64,000 nt of DNA from an uncultured Bacteroidota bacterium (GTDB lineage Bacteria > Bacteroidota > Rhodothermia > Rhodothermales > Salinibacteraceae): the NCBI GenBank assembly GCA_913055845.1, contig CAJXKO010000004.1, positions 1 through 64,000 of the forward strand, in the 5' to 3' direction. Positions 53,421-63,353 of the stretch are shown in pieces; the first letter of the stretch is position 1; each line of letters starts with the position of its first letter. The notes beneath the pieces are model-generated. The model worked only from the letters and a program-made list of their open reading frames with translations. It ran no database searches and was not told the origin of the DNA. The position numbers and the translations under genes are program-made.

Positions 53421-55718
53421 ATGCTCAACGACATCCTTCCCGGCCTCACTTCTTCCGACCCGAATGCGCCCGACTCGCCGTCCCCGGCGCCCAATACCGC
53501 CGAGGTCGACGAAAGCATGCAGCCGGACGAGGCCCCCATCTCGGGCCGCAAGCAGTTTGGTACGTTCGGGGGCGTCTTTACCCCAACCGTGCTCACAATC
53601 CTCGGGGTGATTATGTATCTCCGAGAGGGCTGGATCATCGGCAATGCGGGCCTACTGGGGGGGCTACTCATCATCACGGTCGGGTTCACCATTACGCTGT
53701 GTACGGCCCTCGCCATGTCGTCGATCACCACCAATATCCGCATCGGGGCGGGCGGGGCCTACGCGGTGATCGCGCAGTCGCTGGGGCTGGAGGTGGGCGG
53801 AAGCGTGGGCATTCCGCGTTACCTCTCGCAGGCGCTGGCCGTCACCATGTACATTTTTGGATTTCGGGAGGGGTGGCTGTTCCTCTTTCCCAGCCACCCG
53901 GCGCTCCTCGTGGATATCGTCACCTTCGCAGCGCTGTACGGCATCGCCTACATAAGCGCCGACTTCGCCATCCGTGTTCAATACGTCATTATGGCTCTCA
54001 TCGGCGCCTCGCTCATCTCCATTGCCATGGCCGCCGCCACAGGCTCGATGCAGTACGGCCTTGGAGAGATTCAGCTCTGGGGCGACTTCATGGGGACCCC
54101 CGACGACCCATCGCAGCCGAACTCGTTCTGGGTCGTCTTTGCGGTCTTTTTTCCCGCCACCACTGGCATTATGGCTGGGGCCAACATGAGTGGGGATTTG
54201 AAGGACCCGAAACGGAGCATTCCGGTGGGGACCCTGGCCGCCATCGGCGTGTCGTTCGTGATCTACGTAATCCTTGCCATCTGGCTCGCCCGGTCGGCCA
54301 CCCCCCAAGAGATGACGAACAACTACTATGTGATGATGGACAAGGCCTACTGGCCATCGGCGGTGCTGGCGGGCCTGCTGGGGGCCACCTTTTCTTCCGC
54401 CCTCGCCTCGATGGTAGGGGCGGGCCGCATCCTGCAGGCCATGGGCGCGCATCAGGTCGTCCCGCAATCGGACTGGCTCGCAGAGCTGGCCCCCGACGGC
54501 GAGCCGCGCCACTCGATGATGGTCACCGGCGGCATTATCTTCGCCTCTCTCATGGTGCGCGACCTCAATGCCATCGCGCCCCTCATCACTATGTTCTTCC
54601 TGGTTACCTACGCCATGATCTGCGCGGCGGTGCTCATTGAACAGAGCCTCGACCTCGTGAGCTTTCGTCCCCGCCTCCGCATTCCCCTGTGGGTGTCGTT
54701 TTTGGGCCTGGTGGGTTCCCTCATCGCAATGTTTATCATCAATCCCACGATCAGCCTCGTCGCCCTCGCCGTAACGCTTGGGTTCTACGTGCTCCTGGCT
54801 CGCCGCCAGCTCGACGCTCCCTTTGAGGACGTGCGCAGCGGCATGTTCGTGGCGCTGGCGGAATGGGCAGCCAAAAAGGTAACGGTGTTGCCCACGATGC
54901 AGGAGCGGGCCTGGAAGCCCAACCTCTTGGTGCCGGTGGAAACGAGCAGCGACCTCCGGGGCTCGTTCCTCACCCTGCAGGACCTGACCTCGCCCCAGGG
55001 CTCCGTCAAAATTGTGGGCCTAAGTCCCAATGGCAGCCCCAAGGTGCTCGACGAGCAACTCGACACGCTGACTGCCGCGTTCCGCGAGCGCGACATCTTC
55101 GCCTCCGCCACTATGATCGACGCGGGTGGCTTTGCCGAGGGACTGCGGGCCGGTATGCAGGCACTCCGCGGTGCCTTCTTCCGCCCTAACATCGTCTTCT
55201 TGCGGATGCCCGATTCCCCCGAGCGCGAGGCCGACTACCGCCACGTCATCGCGGAGGCGGATCGGGAAGACGTGGGCACACTCCTCTACGCCCCCCATCC
55301 CCGCGCAGCACTCGGCCAGCGCCAGACCATCAACGTTTGGATTCGCGACCGGAGCCCGGACTGGCGCATCTCGATGGAGATTGGCAACCTCGACCTCGCC
55401 CTCCTCACCGGCTACAAGCTGTCGCAAAACTGGGACGCGCAGATGCGGCTCGTCACCACCATCCCCAGCCCCGACCAGCAGGACAAGGCACGCGATTTCT
55501 TGGAGAAGCTGATTAACCTGGGCCGCTTCCCAAACACAACTGCCGTGGTTGGCACCGAGCCCTTCGAGACCTACATCACGAGTGCCCCGCAGGCCGATCT
55601 CAATATCTTCGGCCTCCAGCCAGAGCCAAACTTCGACACGATTCGTCGTCTGGTGGACCAGACGGACTCGACCTGCATGTTCGTGCGCGACTCGGGACGA
55701 GAATCGGCACTGGCGTAG
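53421..55718 (+). CDS. Cation-chloride cotransporter/APC-superfamily permease (SLC12-like)
   Basis: The 765-aa protein has an acidic N-terminal tail, then GTFGGVFTPTVLTILGVIMY and LREGWIIGNAGLLGGLLIIT, the first helices of SLC12/Na-K-Cl cotransporters. Motifs ALAMSSITTNIRIGAGGAYA and FFPATTGIMAGANMSGDLKD, then PKRSIPVGTLAAIGVS, match the family well. About twelve helices end near residue 450. A C-terminal cytosolic domain (about 300 residues, ending TCMFVRDSGRESALA) resembles the SLC12 C-terminal domain. Such carriers move K+, Na+ and Cl-, consistent with a salt-in halophile. Ion specificity cannot be told. Confidence 0.9.
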   Translation: MLNDILPGLTSSDPNAPDSPSPAPNTAEVDESMQPDEAPISGRKQFGTFGGVFTPTVLTILGVIMYLREGWIIGNAGLLGGLLIITVGFTITLCTALAMSSITTNIRIGAGGAYAVIAQSLGLEVGGSVGIPRYLSQALAVTMYIFGFREGWLFLFPSHPALLVDIVTFAALYGIAYISADFAIRVQYVIMALIGASLISIAMAAATGSMQYGLGEIQLWGDFMGTPDDPSQPNSFWVVFAVFFPATTGIMAGANMSGDLKDPKRSIPVGTLAAIGVSFVIYVILAIWLARSATPQEMTNNYYVMMDKAYWPSAVLAGLLGATFSSALASMVGAGRILQAMGAHQVVPQSDWLAELAPDGEPRHSMMVTGGIIFASLMVRDLNAIAPLITMFFLVTYAMICAAVLIEQSLDLVSFRPRLRIPLWVSFLGLVGSLIAMFIINPTISLVALAVTLGFYVLLARRQLDAPFEDVRSGMFVALAEWAAKKVTVLPTMQERAWKPNLLVPVETSSDLRGSFLTLQDLTSPQGSVKIVGLSPNGSPKVLDEQLDTLTAAFRERDIFASATMIDAGGFAEGLRAGMQALRGAFFRPNIVFLRMPDSPEREADYRHVIAEADREDVGTLLYAPHPRAALGQRQTINVWIRDRSPDWRISMEIGNLDLALLTGYKLSQNWDAQMRLVTTIPSPDQQDKARDFLEKLINLGRFPNTTAVVGTEPFETYITSAPQADLNIFGLQPEPNFDTIRRLVDQTDSTCMFVRDSGRESALA

Positions 55719-55831
55719 CCATGAAGGAGGCATGACCCAGAAGGCGTAAACGACCTCAGGTTTCACGGGTCACGCCCCATGAGTTCTCCTTCCGCACTCT
55801 GCAATCGTAGGAAGGCAACGGCAGCCCCAAC

Positions 55832-56650
55832 CTACCCTTCCTCCTCACTCGGGAGGCGGTCGAAGCGCGTGACCCCGTCGCGGACGAAACGGCCGTCCTC
55901 GCGCAGGTAGCGCCGTTCCTCAACGGAGAAGGCATCGGACTCGACGGTGACGACGTTGTAGAAGTTGACCGGCCCGGTCGGCTCGCGCCAACGGTTGCTG
56001 GTGGTAGTGCCCGCACTGGCAATCACGATCCGGTGTGTGCCCGGAATGATTTCGAGCGGCTGGATGGCCGAGACGTGGAGGTGGCCGCAGAGGATGAGAT
56101 CCACCGCCACCTCGGTCACCACGTCGAGCGTCTCTTGTGCCTGCCGTGCCACTGGGTGCGGACTGATAGCACCAATGGCAGTGGGATGGAGTTGGTGGTG
56201 TACCACGAGAACCTTAAACCAGTCCGCGGGGATGTCCCGGAAATAATCCACGAGGGCTCGGCGGTCGGCCGCGGTGATGCGCCCTCCCTTGATTGACGCC
56301 CCGTAGGCCGACGTGAGCCCGAGCACCGCTACGTCGTCGGCCTCGAACGTAGGGGCCAGGTCGTCGGTCACGTAGCGCTTATAGCGTGCCAGCGGTGTCC
56401 ACACCCGCTTGAGGGGCCGCCACCACGGGTACACGTCGTGATTGCCCGCCACCACGAGCGACGGCGGGTCAAGCGCATCGAGGAGGGCCCGGGCCGCCTT
56501 GTACTCCGAGACGCGGGCCCGCTGCGTCAAATCACCACTCAGCGCGACGAGATCGATGCCGCCCGCATTGAGTTCATCAACGAGCGCCTCTACGACCCCT
56601 GAGTCCGCAATGCGGCCGAAGTGAAGGTCTGAGATGTGAGCAATCGTCAT
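55832..56650 (-). CDS. Metallophosphoesterase (calcineurin-like, CpdA/Icc type)
   Basis: The 272-aa protein starts MTIAHISDLHFGRIADSG, giving D8 and H10. GDLTQRARVSEY, VVAGNHDVYPWW and VVHHQLHP with CGHLHVSAI complete the dinuclear metal site (D, H, D, N, H, H, H). Family members hydrolyse phosphodiesters such as cAMP or unknown nucleotides. It converges with the SLC12 gene and is separated from the E2 gene by the heptamer-repeat tract. Confidence 0.93.
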   Translation of the reverse strand: MTIAHISDLHFGRIADSGVVEALVDELNAGGIDLVALSGDLTQRARVSEYKAARALLDALDPPSLVVAGNHDVYPWWRPLKRVWTPLARYKRYVTDDLAPTFEADDVAVLGLTSAYGASIKGGRITAADRRALVDYFRDIPADWFKVLVVHHQLHPTAIGAISPHPVARQAQETLDVVTEVAVDLILCGHLHVSAIQPLEIIPGTHRIVIASAGTTTSNRWREPTGPVNFYNVVTVESDAFSVEERRYLREDGRFVRDGVTRFDRLPSEEEG

Positions 56651-56653
56651 GGC

Positions 56654-56700
56654 GTTGCACGTTGGAACGTTAAACGTTCAACGTTCTCACGCTCAACGCT
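56654..56700 (+). repeat. Degenerate GTTnnAC heptamer array filling the gap between E2 and phosphoesterase genes
   Basis: Units read GTTGCAC, GTTGGAAC, GTTAAAC, GTTCAAC, GTTCTCAC, GCTCAAC, GCT: six copies in a 7-8 base rhythm. They fill the whole space between the phosphoesterase start (56650) and the E2 stop (56699). The repeats are too short and spacerless for CRISPR. Confidence 0.7.
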
Positions 56701-58084
56701 ACAGCAACAGATTCATCGGCTCCTCCAGATACGACTTCACGGTGTCGAGGAACGCGGCGCCCTTCGCCCCATCCACGACGCGGTGATCGCAAGAGAGGGT
56801 TACCTTCATGCGCTTGCCCGGCACTACCTCGCCATCTTCTACGACGGGCGTGTCGCGGATCTCGCCAATGGCGAGGATGGCCGAGTTCGGGGGATTGATG
56901 ATGGCCGTGAATTCCTCAATCCCGAACATGCCGAGGTTGCTCGTGGTGAAGGTCGCCCCCTCGAATTCCTCCGGCTCCAGGTCGCGAGTGCGCGCCCGGT
57001 CGGCCAACTCTCGGGTCTCACGGGCGAGCTCCGAGAGGCCCTTCCGGTCCGCGTCGCGGAGGACGGGTGTGATGAGCCCCTCGTCGATGGCCACGGCGAT
57101 GCCGATGTGCACGCGATTGTGCTTGTGAATTTCGCCCTCGTCGGGCCGGTATGCGGCATTCACGTACGGGTGATCGTGCAGTGAAAGGGCACACGCCTTC
57201 GTAATGAGGTCGTTGAAGGAGATCTTCGCGCGTTCCTGCTCCTCCACCAACTCGTTGAGATCCGCGCGCAGCTCGACGGCCTGCTCCACATCGATGTCGA
57301 CCGTGAGGTAGTAGTGGGGCGCCGAGTATTTGCTCTCGGCGAGGCGACGGGCGATGGTCTTCCGCATCTGCGAGATGTCCTCGCGTTCAAAAGCCTCTTC
57401 GTCCGGCATGGCGTAGCTGGGCGCCTCCTCGACGGCCGGTGTGGGCGCCGACTCGGCTTCTGGAGCGGGCTCGGGCTCCGGCGCGGCGGGCTCGGCTTCT
57501 TGGCCTTCGAGGTAGGCCTCGACGTCGCGACGCACGATGCGCCCCTCCGGCCCGGACCCGTCGACCTGCGCCAGCTCCACGCCGTGCTCCTGCGCGATGC
57601 GACGCGCCAGCGGCGATGCCTTGATGCGGCGGCCCTCCGTATCGGTGCCGGCGGGCACTGGCTCCGGCGTCCGTTCCGAGAGCTGGCCGTCCCCGGCAGG
57701 CTCCGGGGTGGGCTCCCCCTCTACCTCCGGTTCTGGTTCAGGAGCAGATTCGGTCAACTCCTCCTCCGGCTCATCTTCGGCGTCCGGTTCTTCCGCCGCG
57801 GCCCCGTCGCCGCCGGCTTCGCCCACGAGATCGGAAATATCCTCACCTGCTTCCCCAATCACAGCAATGAGCTCGCCGATGGGCACTGCATCGCCCTCAG
57901 CGATCACCTGCTTGAGCAACACGCCTTCGTCGAAAGCCTCCAGGTCCATCGTGGCCTTGTCCGTCTCCACCTGTGCAAGCACGTCGCCGGAGGAGACCTC
58001 TTCGCCCTCATCCACGAGCCAGGCGGAGAGCACTCCCTCCTCCATCGTGTCGCTCAGCTTGGGCATTTCAATCGGAATCGCCAT
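56699..58084 (-). CDS. pdhC: Pyruvate dehydrogenase E2 (dihydrolipoyllysine acetyltransferase)
   Basis: E2 carries acetyl groups from pyruvate to CoA. The 461-aa protein has one lipoyl domain (MAIPIEMPKLSDTMEEGVLS, with lipoyl lysine K43 in VETDKATMDLEA). A very acidic Glu/Pro/Ala linker is followed by the E1/E3-binding domain (IKASPLARRIAQEHGVELAQ, then GSGPEGRIVRRDV). After a second linker comes the catalytic domain ending LSCDHRVVDGAKGAAF with H434 and D438. All catalytic parts are present. It is the third gene of the minus-strand E1alpha-E1beta-E2 set; no E3 gene is in the window. Confidence 0.95.
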   Translation of the reverse strand: MAIPIEMPKLSDTMEEGVLSAWLVDEGEEVSSGDVLAQVETDKATMDLEAFDEGVLLKQVIAEGDAVPIGELIAVIGEAGEDISDLVGEAGGDGAAAEEPDAEDEPEEELTESAPEPEPEVEGEPTPEPAGDGQLSERTPEPVPAGTDTEGRRIKASPLARRIAQEHGVELAQVDGSGPEGRIVRRDVEAYLEGQEAEPAAPEPEPAPEAESAPTPAVEEAPSYAMPDEEAFEREDISQMRKTIARRLAESKYSAPHYYLTVDIDVEQAVELRADLNELVEEQERAKISFNDLITKACALSLHDHPYVNAAYRPDEGEIHKHNRVHIGIAVAIDEGLITPVLRDADRKGLSELARETRELADRARTRDLEPEEFEGATFTTSNLGMFGIEEFTAIINPPNSAILAIGEIRDTPVVEDGEVVPGKRMKVTLSCDHRVVDGAKGAAFLDTVKSYLEEPMNLLL

Positions 58085-58126
58085 AGTACGGTGTCGGTTT
58101 TCGAGTTGCGTATGTCGAGGGAGGAG

Positions 58127-58160
58127 TGAGTGTCAGGTTCAAGGCGTCAGTCGACACTCA
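58127..58160. repeat. Inverted repeat between E1beta and E2 genes
   Basis: TGAGTGTC (58127-58134) and GACACTCA (58153-58160) are perfect 8-bp arms with an 18-base spacer in the 83-base gap. It could form an RNA stem between the two coding regions; no T-tract is present on the minus strand. Confidence 0.35.
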
Positions 58161-58167
58161 AGATTCG

Positions 58168-59151
58168 TCACTGAGCGTACAGTACGCGGAGGCACTTGTC
58201 GACCGTCTCGTCGGCGCCCGGCATGTACGCGTCCATAAGATTGGGGGCATAGGGAGCTGGGGTGTCGGGGGCCGTCACGCGGAGAATCGGCGCGTCGAGG
58301 TAGTCGAACGCGCGGTCCTGTACCTGGTGCGTCACCTCCGAGGCCACACTCGCAAAGGGATTGCTCTCATCGATCACGACCAACCGGTTCGTCTTCACCA
58401 CCGACTCCACGATCGTCTCCATGTCGAGCGGCTTGATCGTGCGCGGGTCGATGACCTCCGCCTCGTAGCCCTTTGCCTCGAGCTGTTCGGCGGCGTCCAT
58501 CGCAATGTGGTAGCTCTTGCTGTGGGCCACGATCGTCACGTCCTCTCCCTCACGGGCCACGCGGGCCTCCCCAATCGGGATCGTGTAATCGTCCGCCTCA
58601 CTGACCTCGTCTTTCAGTCCGTACATCAGCTCGCTTTCGAGGAAGACAACCGGGTCGTCGTCGCGGATGGCGGTCTTGAGCAGGCCCTTGCCGTCGTCGG
58701 GAATGGACGGGGACACGACCTTCAGGCCCGGAAAGTTGGAGTAGAGGGCCTCCGTAGAGTTCGAGTGGGTCGCCCCGAGCTGGCCCGCTGCGCCGTTGGG
58801 CCCCCGAAAGACGATGGGCACCTCGAACTGCCCCCCTGACATGTAGCGCATGTTCGGGGCATTATTGATGACCTGGTCGAAGGCCACGAACGAGAAGTTG
58901 AACGTCATAAACTCGACGATGGGCCGGAGGCCATTCATTGCCGCCCCAATGCCGAGCCCGGCGAAGCCAAGCTCGCTGATGGGCGAGTCGATCACCCGGT
59001 CGTGCCCGAACTGGTCGAGCATGCCCTTGCTCACCTTGTAGGCGCCGTCGTACTCGGCCACCTCCTCCCCAATCAGGAAGATGTCGTCGTCGCGCTCCAT
59101 CTCTTCGGTCATTGCTTCCCGGAGCGCTTCCCGGAATTGCAGCGTAGCCAT
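58168..59151 (-). CDS. pdhB: Pyruvate dehydrogenase E1 beta subunit
   Basis: The 327-aa protein begins MATLQFREALREAMTEEMER and shows IGEEVAEYDGAYKVSKGML, then PISELGFAGLGIGAAMNGLR and VIDPRTIKPLDMETIVESV. These are the standard E1beta features: transketolase central domain plus C-terminal domain. It pairs with E1alpha to decarboxylate pyruvate with ThDP. The short gaps on either side (64 and 83 bases) contain repeat-like sequence. Confidence 0.96.
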   Translation of the reverse strand: MATLQFREALREAMTEEMERDDDIFLIGEEVAEYDGAYKVSKGMLDQFGHDRVIDSPISELGFAGLGIGAAMNGLRPIVEFMTFNFSFVAFDQVINNAPNMRYMSGGQFEVPIVFRGPNGAAGQLGATHSNSTEALYSNFPGLKVVSPSIPDDGKGLLKTAIRDDDPVVFLESELMYGLKDEVSEADDYTIPIGEARVAREGEDVTIVAHSKSYHIAMDAAEQLEAKGYEAEVIDPRTIKPLDMETIVESVVKTNRLVVIDESNPFASVASEVTHQVQDRAFDYLDAPILRVTAPDTPAPYAPNLMDAYMPGADETVDKCLRVLYAQ

Positions 59152-59170
59152 GGGTGATTTCGGATTCAGT

Positions 59171-59191
59171 GTTCAGAGTTGAGAGTTTCGG
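59171..59191 (+). repeat. Short heptamer tract between E1alpha and E1beta genes
   Basis: GTTCAGA, GTTGAGA and GTTTCGG follow directly, three units in a 7-base rhythm. They resemble the longer array at 56654-56700. Confidence 0.4.
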
Positions 59192-59215
59192 CAGGGCAAC
59201 GCGCGACGCAAGCGT

Positions 59216-60616
<1,401 letters not shown>

Positions 60617-60940
60617 GACGGTGGGTCGGGTTGAATTGCAATAAAAAGGAGTGGATGGCACGCGCCTCCCGATCCGCACGAGGGGTCAGGAGGGCACGAA
60701 CGCCGCGAGCGCAATCGGCCAAATGGCGATTTTGCCAAGCCCTTGTATCCCAGCTACAACCCTCGGTTTCGCCCCCGGACGCGCCCCCGGAACTCGTTTT
60801 TTATTAAAATCTGTTTACACGGCTGGAATTCGGATGGCTCATCGCCAATTCTTTTCGCGGTCCCAAGTCCTCAGTACCGATTAGAGGCCTCCTCACGGCC
60901 AGCCTGCTCGACATCCTCACCACTGAACACCGCCTCACTG
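60617..60940. other. Divergent intergenic region between pdhA and the GT2 gene
   Basis: I see no gene in these 324 bases. It contains an AT-rich tract (60794-60816, with TTTTTTATTAAAATC) and the promoter-like pair TTGCCA (60732-60737), 17 bases, TACAAC (60755-60760) on the plus strand. Promoters for both neighbours probably lie here. Confidence 0.4.
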
Positions 60941-61693
60941 GTGCCCACGTCCGACCCCGAGGATCCCCCCACCGACGCCCTCGTCATCATCCCCACCTAT
61001 AATGAAGCCGACAACATCGGCCAGGTCATTGACCTCGTTCTGGCACAACCCCTTCCCATTTCCATTCTGGTGGTCGACGACAATTCGACGGATGGGACCC
61101 CCGAGGTGGTGCGCGCCAAAAGGGACGAGGCCCCCGACCGGATCCACCTCATCGAGCGCAGCGGCAAGCTGGGCCTGGGCACAGCATACCTGCGGGGCTT
61201 CCGGTACGCCCTGGCCCAGGGATTTACGTACATCTGTGAAATGGACGCCGATCTGTCCCACGACCCAGACGACCTTCCACGTCTCATCGAGCCGGTGCGG
61301 GCCGGCGAGGTCGACTTGGCCATCGGCTCACGGTACGTGCAGGGCGTGCGCGTCATCAACTGGCCCCTCTCCCGCCTCGTCCTGTCGTACAGCGCCGGCA
61401 TCTACACCCGGGCCATTACGCGCCTGCCCATTCTCGACGTCACGGCCGGCTTCAAGTGCTTCCATCGTCGCGTGCTGGAGGCCCTGCCCCTCGATCGCGT
61501 GAACTCCGACGGCTACGCCTTCCAGGTGGAAATGCATTACCGCACCTGGCGGGCGGGCTTTCGTTTCAAGGAGATCCCCGTGATCTTTACGGAGCGGACA
61601 GAGGGCGAATCGAAAATGCGGCGCGAAATCGTGGTAGAGGCGGCCCTCAAGGTGTGGGAGCTTCGCCTCCGCGACCTGATGGGTCGATTGTGA
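60941..61693 (+). CDS. Polyprenol-phosphate mannosyltransferase-like GT2 (DPM1-type)
   Basis: I use the GTG at 60941 (250 aa, MPTSDPEDPPTDALVIIPTY), because the frame upstream of it is not protein-like. Core motifs are VIIPTYNEADNIGQVIDLVL, ILVVDDNSTDGTPEVV, the DxD-type ICEMDADLSHDP, and GSRYVQGVRVINWPLSR. LDVTAGFKCFHRRVLEAL and EIPVIFTERTEGESKM are characteristic of Dpm1/polyprenol monophosphomannose synthases, which make Pol-P-mannose from GDP-mannose. There are no C-terminal membrane helices, so it is the soluble DPM1 class. It could serve GT-C enzymes such as the one at 44-45.5 kb. Confidence 0.9.
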   Translation: MPTSDPEDPPTDALVIIPTYNEADNIGQVIDLVLAQPLPISILVVDDNSTDGTPEVVRAKRDEAPDRIHLIERSGKLGLGTAYLRGFRYALAQGFTYICEMDADLSHDPDDLPRLIEPVRAGEVDLAIGSRYVQGVRVINWPLSRLVLSYSAGIYTRAITRLPILDVTAGFKCFHRRVLEALPLDRVNSDGYAFQVEMHYRTWRAGFRFKEIPVIFTERTEGESKMRREIVVEAALKVWELRLRDLMGRL

Positions 61694-61908
61694 GTAACGT
61701 TCGGCGCTACGCGTCATGGGTTGGGGAATGGATCGAATGAGTCTCTCTCCGATCCGCCACGTGCGTCAGCGTCTTGCCGCCTGGATGCACATCCCCCTCG
61801 TTTTTTCGGTTTCCTAATAGATGGAGTCGACATCACGTCTTACGTTAAAAAAGTGGATTCTCTCTGTGCCGCCCTTTTTCACGTCCCCCCTGACCAACCA
61901 ATCCGACC

Positions 61909-63144
61909 ATGAGCACCTCTGGTGAACAAATCACAATGGAGGACGGCTCCCTCCAGGTCCCTGACACCCCCATCATTCCCTTCATTGAAGGCGACGGGGT
62001 CGGCGCCGACGTCTGGGCCGCCGCCCGCCCGGTCTTCGACGCCGCGGTCGAGACCGCATACGGCGGCGACCGCACCATCGAGTGGACCGAAGTCCTGGCC
62101 GGCGAGAAGGCCAAAGAACGAACTGGTGAGCTTCTCCCCGACGAGACCGTCGAGACGATTCGCGAGCACCGCGTGGCCATCAAAGGGCCGCTCACCACAC
62201 CCGTTGGTGCCGGCTTCCGGTCCCTCAACGTCGCACTACGCCAGAAACTCGATCTCTACGCGAACGTCCGCCCCACCTACTACATCGACGGGGTGCCCTC
62301 GCCGATGAAGAATCCGGAGCAGATGGACATGGTGACGTTCCGGGAGAACACGGAAGACGTGTACGCAGGCATCGAGTGGAAGGCCGGAACCGAGGGCGCC
62401 GAGAAAGTCCGCAAATTCGTAGAGGAGGAAATGGGCTTCGACGAAACCATTCACGAAGGCCCAGTGGGCATCGGCATCAAACCCATCACCGAGTTCGGAA
62501 CCAAGCGGCTCGTCCGGGAAGCCATCGATTACGCGCTGGCGAACGAAGGACACCAGTTCGTGACCCTCGTGCACAAGGGCAACATTATGAAGTTTACCGA
62601 GGGTGCTTTCCGTGACTGGGGCTATGAGGTGGCGCGCGAGGAGTACGGCGACGAGGTGATCACCGAGGACACTCTCTGGGAGGAGCGCGACGGCGAGCCC
62701 CCCGCAGACGCAGTTGTGGTAAACGATCGGATCGCCGACAATATGCTCCAGCAGATTCAGACGCGGACCGACCAGTACGACGTACTGGCGATGCCGAACC
62801 TGAACGGCGACTATCTCTCCGACGCCTGCGGTGCGCAGATCGGCGGCCTCGGCGTGGCGCCGGGCGCCAACTTCGGAGACGGGGCCTGCTTGGCCGAGCC
62901 GGTGCACGGCTCCGCGAACAAGTACGCTGGGCAAGACAAGGTGAATCCCTCGGCGCTCATTCTGTCCGGCCGGCTGATGTTTGAGTACATGGGTTGGGAC
63001 GAGGCCTCCACCGTAATCCTCAACGCCCTAGAAACCACGATCGGGCAGAAGCGGGTGACATACGACTTTGAGCGCAACCTGGAAGGTGCTGAGCTGCTGA
63101 AGTGCAGCGAGTTTGGACAGGCAGTCGTGGAAAACATGGACTAA
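61909..63144 (+). CDS. icd: NADP-dependent isocitrate dehydrogenase
   Basis: IDH makes 2-oxoglutarate from isocitrate. The 411-aa protein shows [20 protein letters not shown] at the N-terminus. The isocitrate-binding helix [19 protein letters not shown] carries S105, matching the regulatory phosphoserine of E. coli [23 protein letters not shown] and [18 protein letters not shown] are catalytic segments. [16 protein letters not shown] has the Lys-Tyr pair that indicates NADP preference. A strong terminator follows 40 bases after the stop. Confidence 0.96.
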   Translation: MSTSGEQITMEDGSLQVPDTPIIPFIEGDGVGADVWAAARPVFDAAVETAYGGDRTIEWTEVLAGEKAKERTGELLPDETVETIREHRVAIKGPLTTPVGAGFRSLNVALRQKLDLYANVRPTYYIDGVPSPMKNPEQMDMVTFRENTEDVYAGIEWKAGTEGAEKVRKFVEEEMGFDETIHEGPVGIGIKPITEFGTKRLVREAIDYALANEGHQFVTLVHKGNIMKFTEGAFRDWGYEVAREEYGDEVITEDTLWEERDGEPPADAVVVNDRIADNMLQQIQTRTDQYDVLAMPNLNGDYLSDACGAQIGGLGVAPGANFGDGACLAEPVHGSANKYAGQDKVNPSALILSGRLMFEYMGWDEASTVILNALETTIGQKRVTYDFERNLEGAELLKCSEFGQAVVENMD

Positions 63145-63184
63145 TTCACGGGCAACAGGGTGCACTCTCCCCTGCCCAAAAGCC

Positions 63185-63220
63185 GCGGCATCGTGGAGCA
63201 ATCCACGATGCCGCTTTTTT
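63185..63220 (+). terminator. Rho-independent terminator after icd
   Basis: GCGGCATCGTGGA (63185-63197), loop GCAA, and TCCACGATGCCGC (63202-63214) form a perfect 13-bp stem, directly followed by TTTTTT (63215-63220). Confidence 0.95.
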
Positions 63221-63353
63221 GTTTTCCCGAGTGTTGTGCTCGGCCTGCCGATGCTCCCCGACCTGGAGATCCCCCTGCTGGAGGGACCCTCTCCTGGGTC
63301 TGAGAGTGTTTTGCATTGCCCTATCGGTCTGAAATCCCCTGGTGCAAGTGCTT

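Noticed and set aside
52910..54640. Plus-strand frame of 576 codons overlapping ptsN's end and the SLC12 gene
   Set aside because: Different reading frame from the transporter; very His/Gly/Arg-rich without motifs, and SLC12 motifs are in the 53421 frame.
56654..56700. CRISPR array
   Set aside because: Units of 7-8 bases with no spacers and no cas genes; better described as a short tandem repeat.
61721..61912. Small plus-strand frame of 63 codons upstream of icd
   Set aside because: No start context, poor composition and no recognisable features; probably the icd leader.
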